A stretch of 31,367 nt of DNA from DATFVJ01 sp963851085 (GTDB lineage Bacteria > Actinomycetota > Actinomycetes > Streptosporangiales > Streptosporangiaceae): contig CAWKNX010000026.1 of NCBI GenBank assembly GCA_963851085.1, positions 1 through 31,367 on the forward strand, in the 5' to 3' direction. The notes beneath the pieces were generated by a model. That model did no database searches. It was not told the DNA's origin and saw nothing but the letters and a program-made list of their open reading frames with translations. This document shows, one piece after another, positions 8,197 through 16,121 of the stretch (within the stretch, counting starts at the first letter, position 1; every line of letters starts with the position of its first letter). The translations under genes and the position numbers were made by a program.

Positions 8197-11100
8197 ATGA
8201 CCGCCGTGGAGATATACCAGCCGTTCATGTTCGTCGGTCTCGGCGGGACCGGCGGCAAGGTGGGAGCGGAGTTGGAGCGCTGGCTGCGCCGTAACCTGCG
8301 CGGCGCGGACGGTGAGACCCCCATCGGCAGCGACAGCCGCAGGTACCTGGCCTATGAGCTGCCCGCCTGCTTTCAGTTCGTCTATGCCGACCTGGACGAG
8401 CGCGAGGCGCACGAACTGCGCCGCCAGTCCGCGCCGCCAGGCGATCACGCCCGGGCCGTGTCGCGGACGGCGCGCGTCGCGACGAACCTGGTGCCGGTAC
8501 AACGCAGCTATCCGGAGGTGTCACAGAGCCTGCGGATCGCCGCCGGACCCGAGGTCCGCGACTGGCTGCCCCCGGCCGACGGCGAGCCCAATATCGCGCC
8601 GCTCACCCTGGGGGCCGGTCAGCTGCCGACGATCGCCCGGGCGGCCCTGTTCGAGACGATGGCCACGTCCGGCGGGGTGGAGGTGGCACAGCGCCCGATT
8701 AAGGGCGCTATCAACGCGCTGGCTACCTCGGCCGACGAACTGGCGGCGCTGGGCGGTGCTCGCACTAACGCCTGCGACGTGTTCGTGGTCTTCTCCGTCG
8801 CCGGCGGCACCGGGACCGGGCTCTTCTACGACTATCTGCACCTGATCGCCGACGCGTTCCGGGGCTCGGGCATCGAGATCCTGATCCATCCGCTCGTGGT
8901 CATGCCGTCGGCTTTCCCGCCCGGCCAGGGCGGCGGCAGGCCCGCCTTGCTGAACGCGGGCCGCGGGCTGCTCGACCTGGCCCGCCTGGTGGACGACCAG
9001 AACACCCGGCCCGCCGACAAGGCCTTCCGCGCGGCGCACAGCGAGCGAGACCGCGGCCTGAGCGCGGTGTACCCCGGCCCCGACCACAAGGTGATCCGCA
9101 TCGATCCGTCGACGGTCCAGACCGCGTACCTGTTCTCGGAGACGAGCGGAGTCGGGCCCGCCGACCTGCGCCGTTCCGTCGTGTCCTTCATCCTGTCCAT
9201 GGCGGGAGTCCGGAACCGCTCAGGAGGCGGCGGCGCCGAGGGGCCGGGCGTCGCGCAGAACTTCTTTATCAACCGGGGGGTCGCCCGGCAGAGCCTGGCG
9301 CCGTCCGGCGTGGGCAGCCGCAGCATGTCCGAGGCCGCGGTCACGTCCCTGTCCGTCCCCCGTGGCGAGATCCTCGACATCCTCGCCGCGCACCTGCTGT
9401 CCCTGGTGGTCAAGGGGTCGGACGACCGCGGACAGTCGGCCGGGAACAACGAACCGCTGATCCATCAGTTCATGGCCGCCACCGGCCTGTCGGACCTGCT
9501 GAACCGTCCGCACCACGCCCGGGCACAGGCCCATCAGGCGGCACCTGGCGCGGCGCGGGCCGAGGCGATGCGCACCGAGGTCCGGCACCTGTCGGACATG
9601 CTCCGCCGCGAGCTGGTGCCGAAGATGGCCCGCGACTTTGATCCGTGGACGGGGCTCACGGCGCTGCTGACCAGCCCGGTGCCCGGCCAGGATCCGGTCG
9701 ACCTGCTCCGGGCCGAGCGGGTCATCTTCGGCCACGGGCAGGCCGGCGCGGCAGCCCCGCAGACGACCGTCGAACTCGTCCTGCTGGACCGGACGTCGTT
9801 CGCGGCGATCGGCGACGATCCGCCAGCGGACGAACAGCAGCAGAACGAGTGGCTGCGCCGGAAGGTGCTGGCGGCGTGGCACCAGGCGTGGTTGGAGCAG
9901 CGCCCCGAATGGGAGCCGAGGCTGAACCAGTTCCGTGCCGCGCTGCGGGATCTCACCGGGACCCTGCGGCGGCATCGCCTCGACGAGGACGGCGCCTTTG
10001 CGCAGCGGGTCGCGGACCTTTTCGCCGAGCGGAAGGTCGCGCCGTACTTCCTTCCCGACCTGCCGAGGAAGCCCGAGGATTTCTACCGCAGGCTGGCCGA
10101 ACGGCTCGCCAGGGTGCTCGGTACGAACGACGACCCCGCGAATTTGCTTGCCGCGCTGGTGGAACGGGGCATCTGGGAGAAGGTAGTCAGCGACAGCGAC
10201 GAGTTCGGGGCCGAGCGCGCGGTGGCGAACCTCCGGCGGCGGATCGACGACGCCATCTGGGGCCGGACACAGAACGGCGCGATGATCGTCCCCCGGCTCG
10301 CCGACCTGCTTGCCGCAGCCTCAGGCCTGCCGGCCGAAGTGCCTGACGCCGAGCGGAAGCGATTCCGCGACAAGCTCAACGGGCTGATCCCGCCCGGCTT
10401 GCTGCCGCAGGCGGCAGGGGACGTGAAGGTCCTGGTCACCTACCCGGTGGGGTCGACCGACCGAGGTGCCGAGGCACAGGTCACGCTGGTCGAGGCACCG
10501 GCAGCGCAGACGGTGCCGGCCGCATCGGCGCCGCCCCTCGGGCCGGGCGGCGTGACCGCCAGCCCAAACGGCAACGCCAGCGGGCCGACGGGGGGAATCA
10601 GCCCTCTGCCGACGAGGAACCACGATGTCGAGACCTACCTGCAGGGGGCGCTTGCGGAACAGATCGGGCGTCAGCCGGGCGCGGTTGACTACGAGTTCAG
10701 CCCGACCAGAGAGGAGTCACTGACCGTCGTCCTGATCCGTACCGCGCTCGGCGTTACCGACGTCCCCGAAGTCCGGGACGTGATGAACTTCTGGTCCGGC
10801 GCGCTGCGGAACCAGCAGCAGGACGACTACCTGAAGTGGCGGCAGCGGCTCGGCCACCACTACGACTGGCTGCTGACCACCGAGCAACAGCGCGTGAACA
10901 TCCTGCAGCGGCTGATGATCGCCATGCGGAACGGGCAGGCCGACGTCTTTTCCGGCACCCTGGAGGAACCCGCCGAGATCGCGTTCCGGGTCAGCGTGGA
11001 TTCCGGCGACGACGTCACCCGCCTCCAGCTGCGGCTGACGCCGTTCGGCCCCACGTCGCCGTGGGGCAGCCTGCTGCACGCCTACGAGGAGTCCACGCTG

Positions 11101-11472
11101 GGCGGGGATGAGCTGAACAGGCAGCGGATGTACCAGAGCCTGATGAACGTGCGCCCGAACGAGGCCGTCGCGGGGGATGGGTTTGCCACCGAGGGCGCGC
11201 CCATCTACCAGGCGTTCCGGAGCGTCGCGCGCGACGAGGAGAAGTGGCTGACCAGGCTCCGGGATGAACTGCGCAAGAAGGCCCGGGGGAACGCCAGCAG
11301 CACAAGGCTGCGGCGGATCGAGAGCCTGCTGGAGTTCTGGCAGAAGACGGAGCCGGCCGCCTGGGCGAAGGAGTTCGCCGTCCCCGTGGACGCCGGCAGC
11401 AGCCTCAAGGAACTCGATCAAGGCTGGGGCGGGCTGACCAAGGAGGACCTCGGCGGAAGCTGGGCCGGGTGA
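8197..11472 (+). CDS. Tubulin/FtsZ-like GTPase (tubulin-like domain protein)
   Basis: The product is 1091 aa, far longer than FtsZ (about 350-450). The N-terminus FMFVGLGGTGGKVG (residues 10-23) matches the first glycine-rich nucleotide loop. FSVAGGTGTGLFYDY (GGTGTG at 203-208) is the tubulin signature that binds GTP phosphates. The remaining ~750 residues are mostly helical and charged, with a Gly/Pro/Ala-rich linker at about 770-800, and have no motif I recognise. The family is known as long bacterial tubulin-like proteins. Polymerisation is inferred, not shown. The gene starts 8 bp after the vWA stop and overlaps the next gene by 4 bp (GTGA), so the three are very likely co-translated and act at the membrane together. 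Confidence 0.85.
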   Translation: MTAVEIYQPFMFVGLGGTGGKVGAELERWLRRNLRGADGETPIGSDSRRYLAYELPACFQFVYADLDEREAHELRRQSAPPGDHARAVSRTARVATNLVPVQRSYPEVSQSLRIAAGPEVRDWLPPADGEPNIAPLTLGAGQLPTIARAALFETMATSGGVEVAQRPIKGAINALATSADELAALGGARTNACDVFVVFSVAGGTGTGLFYDYLHLIADAFRGSGIEILIHPLVVMPSAFPPGQGGGRPALLNAGRGLLDLARLVDDQNTRPADKAFRAAHSERDRGLSAVYPGPDHKVIRIDPSTVQTAYLFSETSGVGPADLRRSVVSFILSMAGVRNRSGGGGAEGPGVAQNFFINRGVARQSLAPSGVGSRSMSEAAVTSLSVPRGEILDILAAHLLSLVVKGSDDRGQSAGNNEPLIHQFMAATGLSDLLNRPHHARAQAHQAAPGAARAEAMRTEVRHLSDMLRRELVPKMARDFDPWTGLTALLTSPVPGQDPVDLLRAERVIFGHGQAGAAAPQTTVELVLLDRTSFAAIGDDPPADEQQQNEWLRRKVLAAWHQAWLEQRPEWEPRLNQFRAALRDLTGTLRRHRLDEDGAFAQRVADLFAERKVAPYFLPDLPRKPEDFYRRLAERLARVLGTNDDPANLLAALVERGIWEKVVSDSDEFGAERAVANLRRRIDDAIWGRTQNGAMIVPRLADLLAAASGLPAEVPDAERKRFRDKLNGLIPPGLLPQAAGDVKVLVTYPVGSTDRGAEAQVTLVEAPAAQTVPAASAPPLGPGGVTASPNGNASGPTGGISPLPTRNHDVETYLQGALAEQIGRQPGAVDYEFSPTREESLTVVLIRTALGVTDVPEVRDVMNFWSGALRNQQQDDYLKWRQRLGHHYDWLLTTEQQRVNILQRLMIAMRNGQADVFSGTLEEPAEIAFRVSVDSGDDVTRLQLRLTPFGPTSPWGSLLHAYEESTLGGDELNRQRMYQSLMNVRPNEAVAGDGFATEGAPIYQAFRSVARDEEKWLTRLRDELRKKARGNASSTRLRRIESLLEFWQKTEPAAWAKEFAVPVDAGSSLKELDQGWGGLTKEDLGGSWAG

Positions 11473-13685
11473 CCGGGCCCGCGACAGGTGCGCTCGGCCT
11501 GGCGGCCGTGATCCGCATTGACCTGCGGGCCGCGGCCGCCGGATCCGACGCCGTGGACGCGCAGACGTTCGGCGCGGACACCCTGATCGACACCCAGCGC
11601 CACGCGGTGGAAGGTCACTACACCGGCCCCGCTGAGCAAGGCAGCCACCAGCGGTTCATCGACGTCGGCCGCGTGCTCGTCATCGACGATGCCGCCACGT
11701 TCGCCCGGCACGCGCCGGCTTACCAGCACTTGGTGGTGGCGCCTACCATTGGAAAGCTGCTCTGCCTGACGGTAGGCGCCCCCGCCGATCCCACCGCCAT
11801 CGACCTGCCGAAGGCGGCGACGTCCAGGAACGCGGCGGTGCTCTGGGTGGGCGACCCCCGCGGCGTGGCCTGGCACCTGGGCCTGACCACGACCACGAAG
11901 CTGGCCGAAGGCGGGGCCGATCCCGACGGCAGCGGCACGCTTGCCGAACTCGCCGACACGCTCGCCGAACCTCCGGTCTTCGACCGCGTGTTCGGCGCCA
12001 TCTCCGAGCTGGACGGACACGTGGCCGCCGCTGCCCTCCTGCCGGCGGTCCGCTGGCCCGCGCTCGACCTGATGCGGCTGGCCGAAGAGCAGGTAGCGGG
12101 CGGCGGCCCGGCAGGGATCGTCGAAGTGCTCGACCCAGACCTCAGACAGCTGCTGATCGACCTGTGGTCGTACGCTCCGGCGGTCGCGCGGTGCGAACGC
12201 CTTCTCACCGAGGCGGAAGAAGCGACGCGGCGACTGCCCCGCGTCCCCGGAATCGGCGGGCGCCGCGCCTGGCGTGCCGTCACCGAGGCCGGCCAGGCCT
12301 GCGCGGAGCTCGGTCCGGCCGGATCACCGTGGGCGGACGTCCGCTTCCCCGGCACGATGGCGACCAAGCTCCGGGAGCCGGAGCAGGCGGCCTCCATGTG
12401 GCATCCCGCCGCCCTGCTGCCGCTGCTGGCTTTGGGCTGCGGGCTGGTCGCGCTGGTCCCGCCCTGGGGTGTCGCACTGGCCGCCTGGGCCGTGGTGCTG
12501 GCCGCGGCGGCCCTGCTCAGCGCCGCCCTGCCCGGTCTCGGACACAGCCTACCGTCCCGTCGCGCCGCAGCCCTTGTCGCCGCCGCTACGACCGTCGGCG
12601 CCACCGCGGGCGCGGCCGCCGCGGCCACCGCGCACGCGCTCAACCACCTAGGAATCCCTCCGGTAGCCGCCGACGCCGCAAGCGCGGCCGTCGGCGCGGC
12701 CGTCCTGATCGCCACCGCGTTCACGTGGTGGCACCGCGCCACCCGCCGCTGGATCGACGGGTTGCCTCTGGATGAGGCCCGGACAGTCCTGAAAGGAATC
12801 CCGCTCGCCATCGCGAACCGGGGCGTCATGGTGCTGAGCGAGGCCGCGGACTCCTGGTACCGCGCCCAGCAGCGCCGTCTGGTCACCTGGTGGTTCTCGG
12901 CAAGGCGGACCATGCGCGTGCGCATCCTCGGTGAGGTCGCCGAGCTGTTCAAACTCCCCAAGCCAGCCGGTCCGCCGCCACCCGAAACGACCGAAGCCGC
13001 CGCAGAAGACGGAGCCGCCGTGGCGGCCACGGAAGACCTGGCCGCCACGGTCCAGGCGATCACTGGCAGCGCAGCCCAGTTGCTGGCCTCGACCGCAGCG
13101 GACGAGGACTTCCGCCAGCTCACCGCTCCCGAGCAGCTTCCGCTCCTGGACGGTACCCCGCAAACGGCCCGGCTCGTCGTGTTCGCCCCGGCGGCCGCAC
13201 AGGAAGCGCTCACCGACGCCGTCGCCGAAGGCGTACTGACGAACGACGTCGCGTGGACGGCCACCGGAGAAAACGTGGGTGTGATCCGTCTCGTCCCGGT
13301 ACGACCGGGCCTGCTGCGCAGCAACGGCGTCGGTGCGGCGTCCGCTGAGACGGTGATCGCGATCGACGTGAGCGGCGGCGGCGGCCACGCCGCGGGAGCG
13401 CTGACCGAATGGCTGCGCACGGACGACGAGCTTGACGGCCGCGTCACGCCGCCCGGAAGCGACGGCGGCCCGATCATCGTGCAGCTGCCGAACACCGCCG
13501 TGGCCCGCACGCTCGCCAAGGAGATCACCGACTGGCTGCGCCGCAGCGATGACACCACCGAGGTCACGTTCACGGGCACCGATGGCCGCATCGCGATCGT
13601 GAACGCCACCGAGGTGAAGATCGCGAGCGAGCGCGAGGTCGACGCAATCGTCACCAGGACCGTGAGCTCTCTCAATTTGCCGTGA
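11469..13685 (+). CDS. Multi-pass membrane protein with C-terminal EACC1-like domain
   Basis: The product is 738 aa with GTG start overlapping the tubulin-like stop. The N-terminal ~300 residues are soluble and of unknown type. Residues about 312-420 hold roughly four hydrophobic helices (AALLPLLALGCGLVALVPPW and on). A second soluble part follows. The last ~95 residues (643-733) have the layout of the EACC1 domain: EWLRTDDELDGRV, a glycine-containing turn, a helix ARTLAKEITDWLRR, then strands TEVTFTGTDGRIAI and NATEVKI. EACC1 is known as a constant component of effector-linked conflict systems in actinobacteria. Its fusion to a membrane protein next to a tubulin-like GTPase is unusual. The stop is 6 bp before the right inverted repeat. 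Confidence 0.75.
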   Translation: MTGPATGALGLAAVIRIDLRAAAAGSDAVDAQTFGADTLIDTQRHAVEGHYTGPAEQGSHQRFIDVGRVLVIDDAATFARHAPAYQHLVVAPTIGKLLCLTVGAPADPTAIDLPKAATSRNAAVLWVGDPRGVAWHLGLTTTTKLAEGGADPDGSGTLAELADTLAEPPVFDRVFGAISELDGHVAAAALLPAVRWPALDLMRLAEEQVAGGGPAGIVEVLDPDLRQLLIDLWSYAPAVARCERLLTEAEEATRRLPRVPGIGGRRAWRAVTEAGQACAELGPAGSPWADVRFPGTMATKLREPEQAASMWHPAALLPLLALGCGLVALVPPWGVALAAWAVVLAAAALLSAALPGLGHSLPSRRAAALVAAATTVGATAGAAAAATAHALNHLGIPPVAADAASAAVGAAVLIATAFTWWHRATRRWIDGLPLDEARTVLKGIPLAIANRGVMVLSEAADSWYRAQQRRLVTWWFSARRTMRVRILGEVAELFKLPKPAGPPPPETTEAAAEDGAAVAATEDLAATVQAITGSAAQLLASTAADEDFRQLTAPEQLPLLDGTPQTARLVVFAPAAAQEALTDAVAEGVLTNDVAWTATGENVGVIRLVPVRPGLLRSNGVGAASAETVIAIDVSGGGGHAAGALTEWLRTDDELDGRVTPPGSDGGPIIVQLPNTAVARTLAKEITDWLRRSDDTTEVTFTGTDGRIAIVNATEVKIASEREVDAIVTRTVSSLNLP

Positions 13686-13691
13686 AATCAT

Positions 13692-13718
13692 TATTCCGAA
13701 CGGCCAGGGCAGTCTCCC
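13692..13718 (-). repeat. 27-bp inverted repeat, right copy (cassette boundary)
   Basis: This is the exact inverse complement of 5509-5535, starting 6 bp after the stop of the EACC1-type gene. Weaker similarity (TGA, then TTCA) continues a few bases inward on both sides. It could be a terminal repeat, a recombination site or two members of a genomic repeat family. Confidence 0.9.
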
Positions 13719-13989
13719 CAGAGCCACCCTCACCGAGCGGAGGCAGGGCCCTCCTCGTGGATAACCACTGCAATAGCACTTCATAAGACCTGGACACCGC
13801 TGCCCGATCTAGCGTGGCCGTGTCAGGAGACGGCGGGGATTCGCTCGCAAGTTCGAGGTGCCCAGTGCTGCGCGCATCCATCCGCTGGGCCCTATGGCAC
13901 TGGGAGCTAGTGAGCCTGCCAGCGTAGCGTCGAGCGGTAAACCCTCCGCGCCCTCGGTGTGGCGAAGAGACCGAAAGAGACCCAAACAA
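13719..13989. other. Non-coding stretch after the cassette
   Basis: No gene is supported. A minus-strand frame (14013 to 13672) is open across it but has repeat-derived, low-information sequence and no ribosome site. I see no terminator hairpin of note. Confidence 0.4.
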
Positions 13990-14235
13990 ATGGATGAGGC
14001 CCAGGTGGCGCAATTACGCCGCGCCTACACCCAGCCGTGTTCCGATCACTCGTGCTTTGATCATGCGACCTGGGAGTCCACGTCCTATGCCTGCGCATGC
14101 CCCGGTGGCGCGTGGCAGGCGGAGGACTTGCTATGCGGGCGCTGCGGCTTCGTCATTCAGGCGAGTGGGCATGCGCACATGCCTGCGGTCTTGATCACGC
14201 GCGCCAGGTCGCTGACGGGGCCGTCCTTGCGGTGA
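13990..14235 (+). CDS. Possible small cysteine-rich (zinc ribbon-like) protein
   Basis: From ATG 13990 the frame encodes 81 aa with MDEAQVAQLRRAYTQPC followed by Cys and His clusters: CSDHSCFDH, YACACPG and LLCGRCGF. The last is a CxxC knuckle. Several Cys and His residues in about 45 residues suggest metal binding. There is no strong ribosome site, and the frame is open from 13858, so the start and even the gene itself are uncertain. I do not recognise a family. It lies alone between the cassette and bioA. Confidence 0.35.
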   Translation: MDEAQVAQLRRAYTQPCSDHSCFDHATWESTSYACACPGGAWQAEDLLCGRCGFVIQASGHAHMPAVLITRARSLTGPSLR

Positions 14236-14441
14236 TGCTAAGCAGCCAGGGCAGAGCGGATCACCGAAACAGGCCTGTCGCACTGTAACGGGATCACCTG
14301 ACCCTAATGCGGCACCAAGCGATTCTCACAGGACCATGGCGCCACGCTCACCGGCCGCCCTGGTGACAGGGGCCGTTCGTCTCGGAGGGCGCAAGGTCAG
14401 GGCAGTAGCCGCTGCGGGCGGGGCCGGTATTGGATTGACTT

Positions 14442-15734
14442 GTGTCACCTGAGGAGCTGATCAGGCTCGACCGGCTACATGCCTGGCACCCGTATGCCGC
14501 GATGCCCGGGGCGCACCAGCCCCTGCTGGTGGAATCCGCGCGAGCCGTTCGGCTGAAGCTTTTCCAATCCGTTGACGGGGTGGGCGAGCTGATCGACGGG
14601 ATGTCGTCATGGTGGGCCGCGATTCACGGGTACCGGCATCCCGTGCTTGATGAGGCCGTGCGTGACCAGGTTGGACGCATGAGCCATGTCATGTTCGGCG
14701 GGCTCACCCACGAACCCGCGATCCGCCTCTGCGCCCGGCTCGCCGAGATCACGCCCGACGGCCTGGAGCACGTCTTCCTGTGCGACTCGGGCTCGGTATC
14801 GGTCGAGGTAGCCATCAAGATGTGCCTGCAGTACTGGCGGTCGGCCGGGCGGCAGGAGAAGAGGCGGCTGCTCACCTGGCGCGGTGGTTACCACGGCGAC
14901 ACGCTCGGCGCGATGTCGGTGTGCGATCCGGAAGGCGGCATGCACCGGATGTGGGCGGGTGTGCTGACGCCGCAGGTCTTCGCGGATATTCCGCCCGCCG
15001 GGTTCGACGCGGGCGTCGATCCCGCGTACGCACGGCACCTGGCGGACCTCATCGCCAGGCACGCGGCCGAACTCGCCGCAGTGATCGTGGAGCCCGTCGT
15101 GCAGGGCGCGGGGGGGATGCGCTTTCACGACCCTGGCTATCTGCGTGTGCTGCGGGAAGTCACGCGCGACAACGACGTGCTGCTGATCTTCGACGAGATC
15201 GCCACCGGCTTCGGGCGCACCGGTGCTCTCTTCGCCGCCTGCCACGCCGGCATCAGCCCGGACATCATGTGCCTGGGCAAGGCGCTGACCGGCGGCTATC
15301 TATCCCTGGCCGCCACGCTGTGCACGCCGGAGGTGGCCGCCGGTATCGCGCGAGGCGAGTTCCCTGTGCTCGCGCACGGACCCACGTTCATGGGCAATCC
15401 GCTGGCCAGCGCTGTGGCGCTCGCCTCGATTGACCTGTTGCGCGCCGGGGACCCGACCGCCAACGTCAGGCGGATCGAGTCGGCGCTGCGGGCAGGCCTC
15501 GCGCCGGCGTCAGACCTGCCGCACGTCAGCGACGTCCGGGTGCTTGGCGCGATCGGCGTCGTGCAGTTGGACCACGACGCCGACGTCGCCGCCGCAACGC
15601 GCGCCGCGGTCCGCGCCGGCGTCTGGCTGCGGCCGTTCCGCGACCTGATCTACACGATGCCCCCGTATGTCACAAGCGACGAGGATCTGGCGCAGGTGAC
15701 GGCCGCTGTCGCCGCGGCCGCCGCAGTGGCTTGA
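14442..15734 (+). CDS. bioA: Adenosylmethionine-8-amino-7-oxononanoate aminotransferase
   Basis: BioA transfers the amino group of S-adenosylmethionine to 7-keto-8-aminopelargonate, giving 7,8-diaminopelargonate in biotin synthesis in the cytosol. The product is 430 aa, normal for the family. It starts at GTG with DRLHAWHPYA, the typical BioA N-terminus. SSWWAAIHGYRHP and MFGGLTHEPA follow. CDSGSVSVEVAIKM binds PLP phosphate, LIFDEIATGFGRTG carries the PLP-contacting Asp, and MCLGKALTGGY holds the Schiff-base lysine (Lys280). The ribosome site is weak. No other biotin gene is next to it; bioF, bioD and bioB must lie elsewhere if the pathway is complete. The frame is intact. Confidence 0.93.
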   Translation: MSPEELIRLDRLHAWHPYAAMPGAHQPLLVESARAVRLKLFQSVDGVGELIDGMSSWWAAIHGYRHPVLDEAVRDQVGRMSHVMFGGLTHEPAIRLCARLAEITPDGLEHVFLCDSGSVSVEVAIKMCLQYWRSAGRQEKRRLLTWRGGYHGDTLGAMSVCDPEGGMHRMWAGVLTPQVFADIPPAGFDAGVDPAYARHLADLIARHAAELAAVIVEPVVQGAGGMRFHDPGYLRVLREVTRDNDVLLIFDEIATGFGRTGALFAACHAGISPDIMCLGKALTGGYLSLAATLCTPEVAAGIARGEFPVLAHGPTFMGNPLASAVALASIDLLRAGDPTANVRRIESALRAGLAPASDLPHVSDVRVLGAIGVVQLDHDADVAAATRAAVRAGVWLRPFRDLIYTMPPYVTSDEDLAQVTAAVAAAAAVA

Positions 15735-15881
15735 ACCCGCGGGCCCGCTGCCTGGCGACTCTGGCTCACCAAGTAAATCCGTGGCGGGGGTCCAAGGTAA
15801 CCCTGCGCGACATTCTGATCCCGAACGGCTGCCGCGTGGCGCGCCGGCTCAGACGCCGGGCAGAACCCTGCTCCATCCGGT
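15735..15881. other. Intergenic, nothing recognised
   Basis: This is GC-rich sequence between bioA and the dispersed repeat. No gene, clear terminator or promoter is visible. Confidence 0.4.
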
Positions 15882-15958
15882 TATCCACAGATCTTGTGCA
15901 CCCGATTCCGCAGACCTTGACAGCCTGCCAAAATCACAAGTAGGGCAGCGCCCCCAAG
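15882..15958 (-). repeat. Dispersed repeat, copy B
   Basis: On the minus strand this matches copy A (1511-1588) at about three quarters of positions, sharing TTGGCA, TGTCAAG, GGGTG and TCTGTGGATA. No transposase is nearby, so it is either an IS relic or a genomic repeat. Confidence 0.6.
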
Positions 15959-16039
15959 GGCGGGTGGGTCATGTAAGGGAACTCCTTCGAGATCGGGTCC
16001 GCGATCCCCGGAGCGACGGAATACGGGCGCAGCGGTGAA

Positions 16040-16066
16040 GCTGCTGTGGGTGAACACCCGAGCAGC
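16040..16066 (+). promoter_or_regulatory. Leader hairpin upstream of the K+ transporter gene
   Basis: GCTGCT (16040-16045) pairs with AGCAGC (16061-16066), enclosing GGGT/ACCC with a GAAC loop. It lies about 55 nt before the likely start of the KimA-type gene and may be part of a structured leader. The conserved core of a c-di-AMP (ydaO) riboswitch was not found. Confidence 0.3.
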
Positions 16067-16121
16067 GGCAGAACGCGCAGCTCTAAAGTAAGTGCCCTAT
16101 GGCCGCGACGCGGGAACACCG

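Noticed and set aside
11720..13675. Long open frame (651 codons) on the minus strand opposite the EACC1-type gene
   Set aside because: Low-complexity Ser/Ala/Arg sequence typical of an antisense frame in GC-rich DNA; the plus-strand gene has clear domains and coupling to its neighbour.
15959..16121. c-di-AMP (ydaO-type) riboswitch before the K+ transporter
   Set aside because: Only a GGGTGAAC-like block is present; the other conserved core segments were not found.
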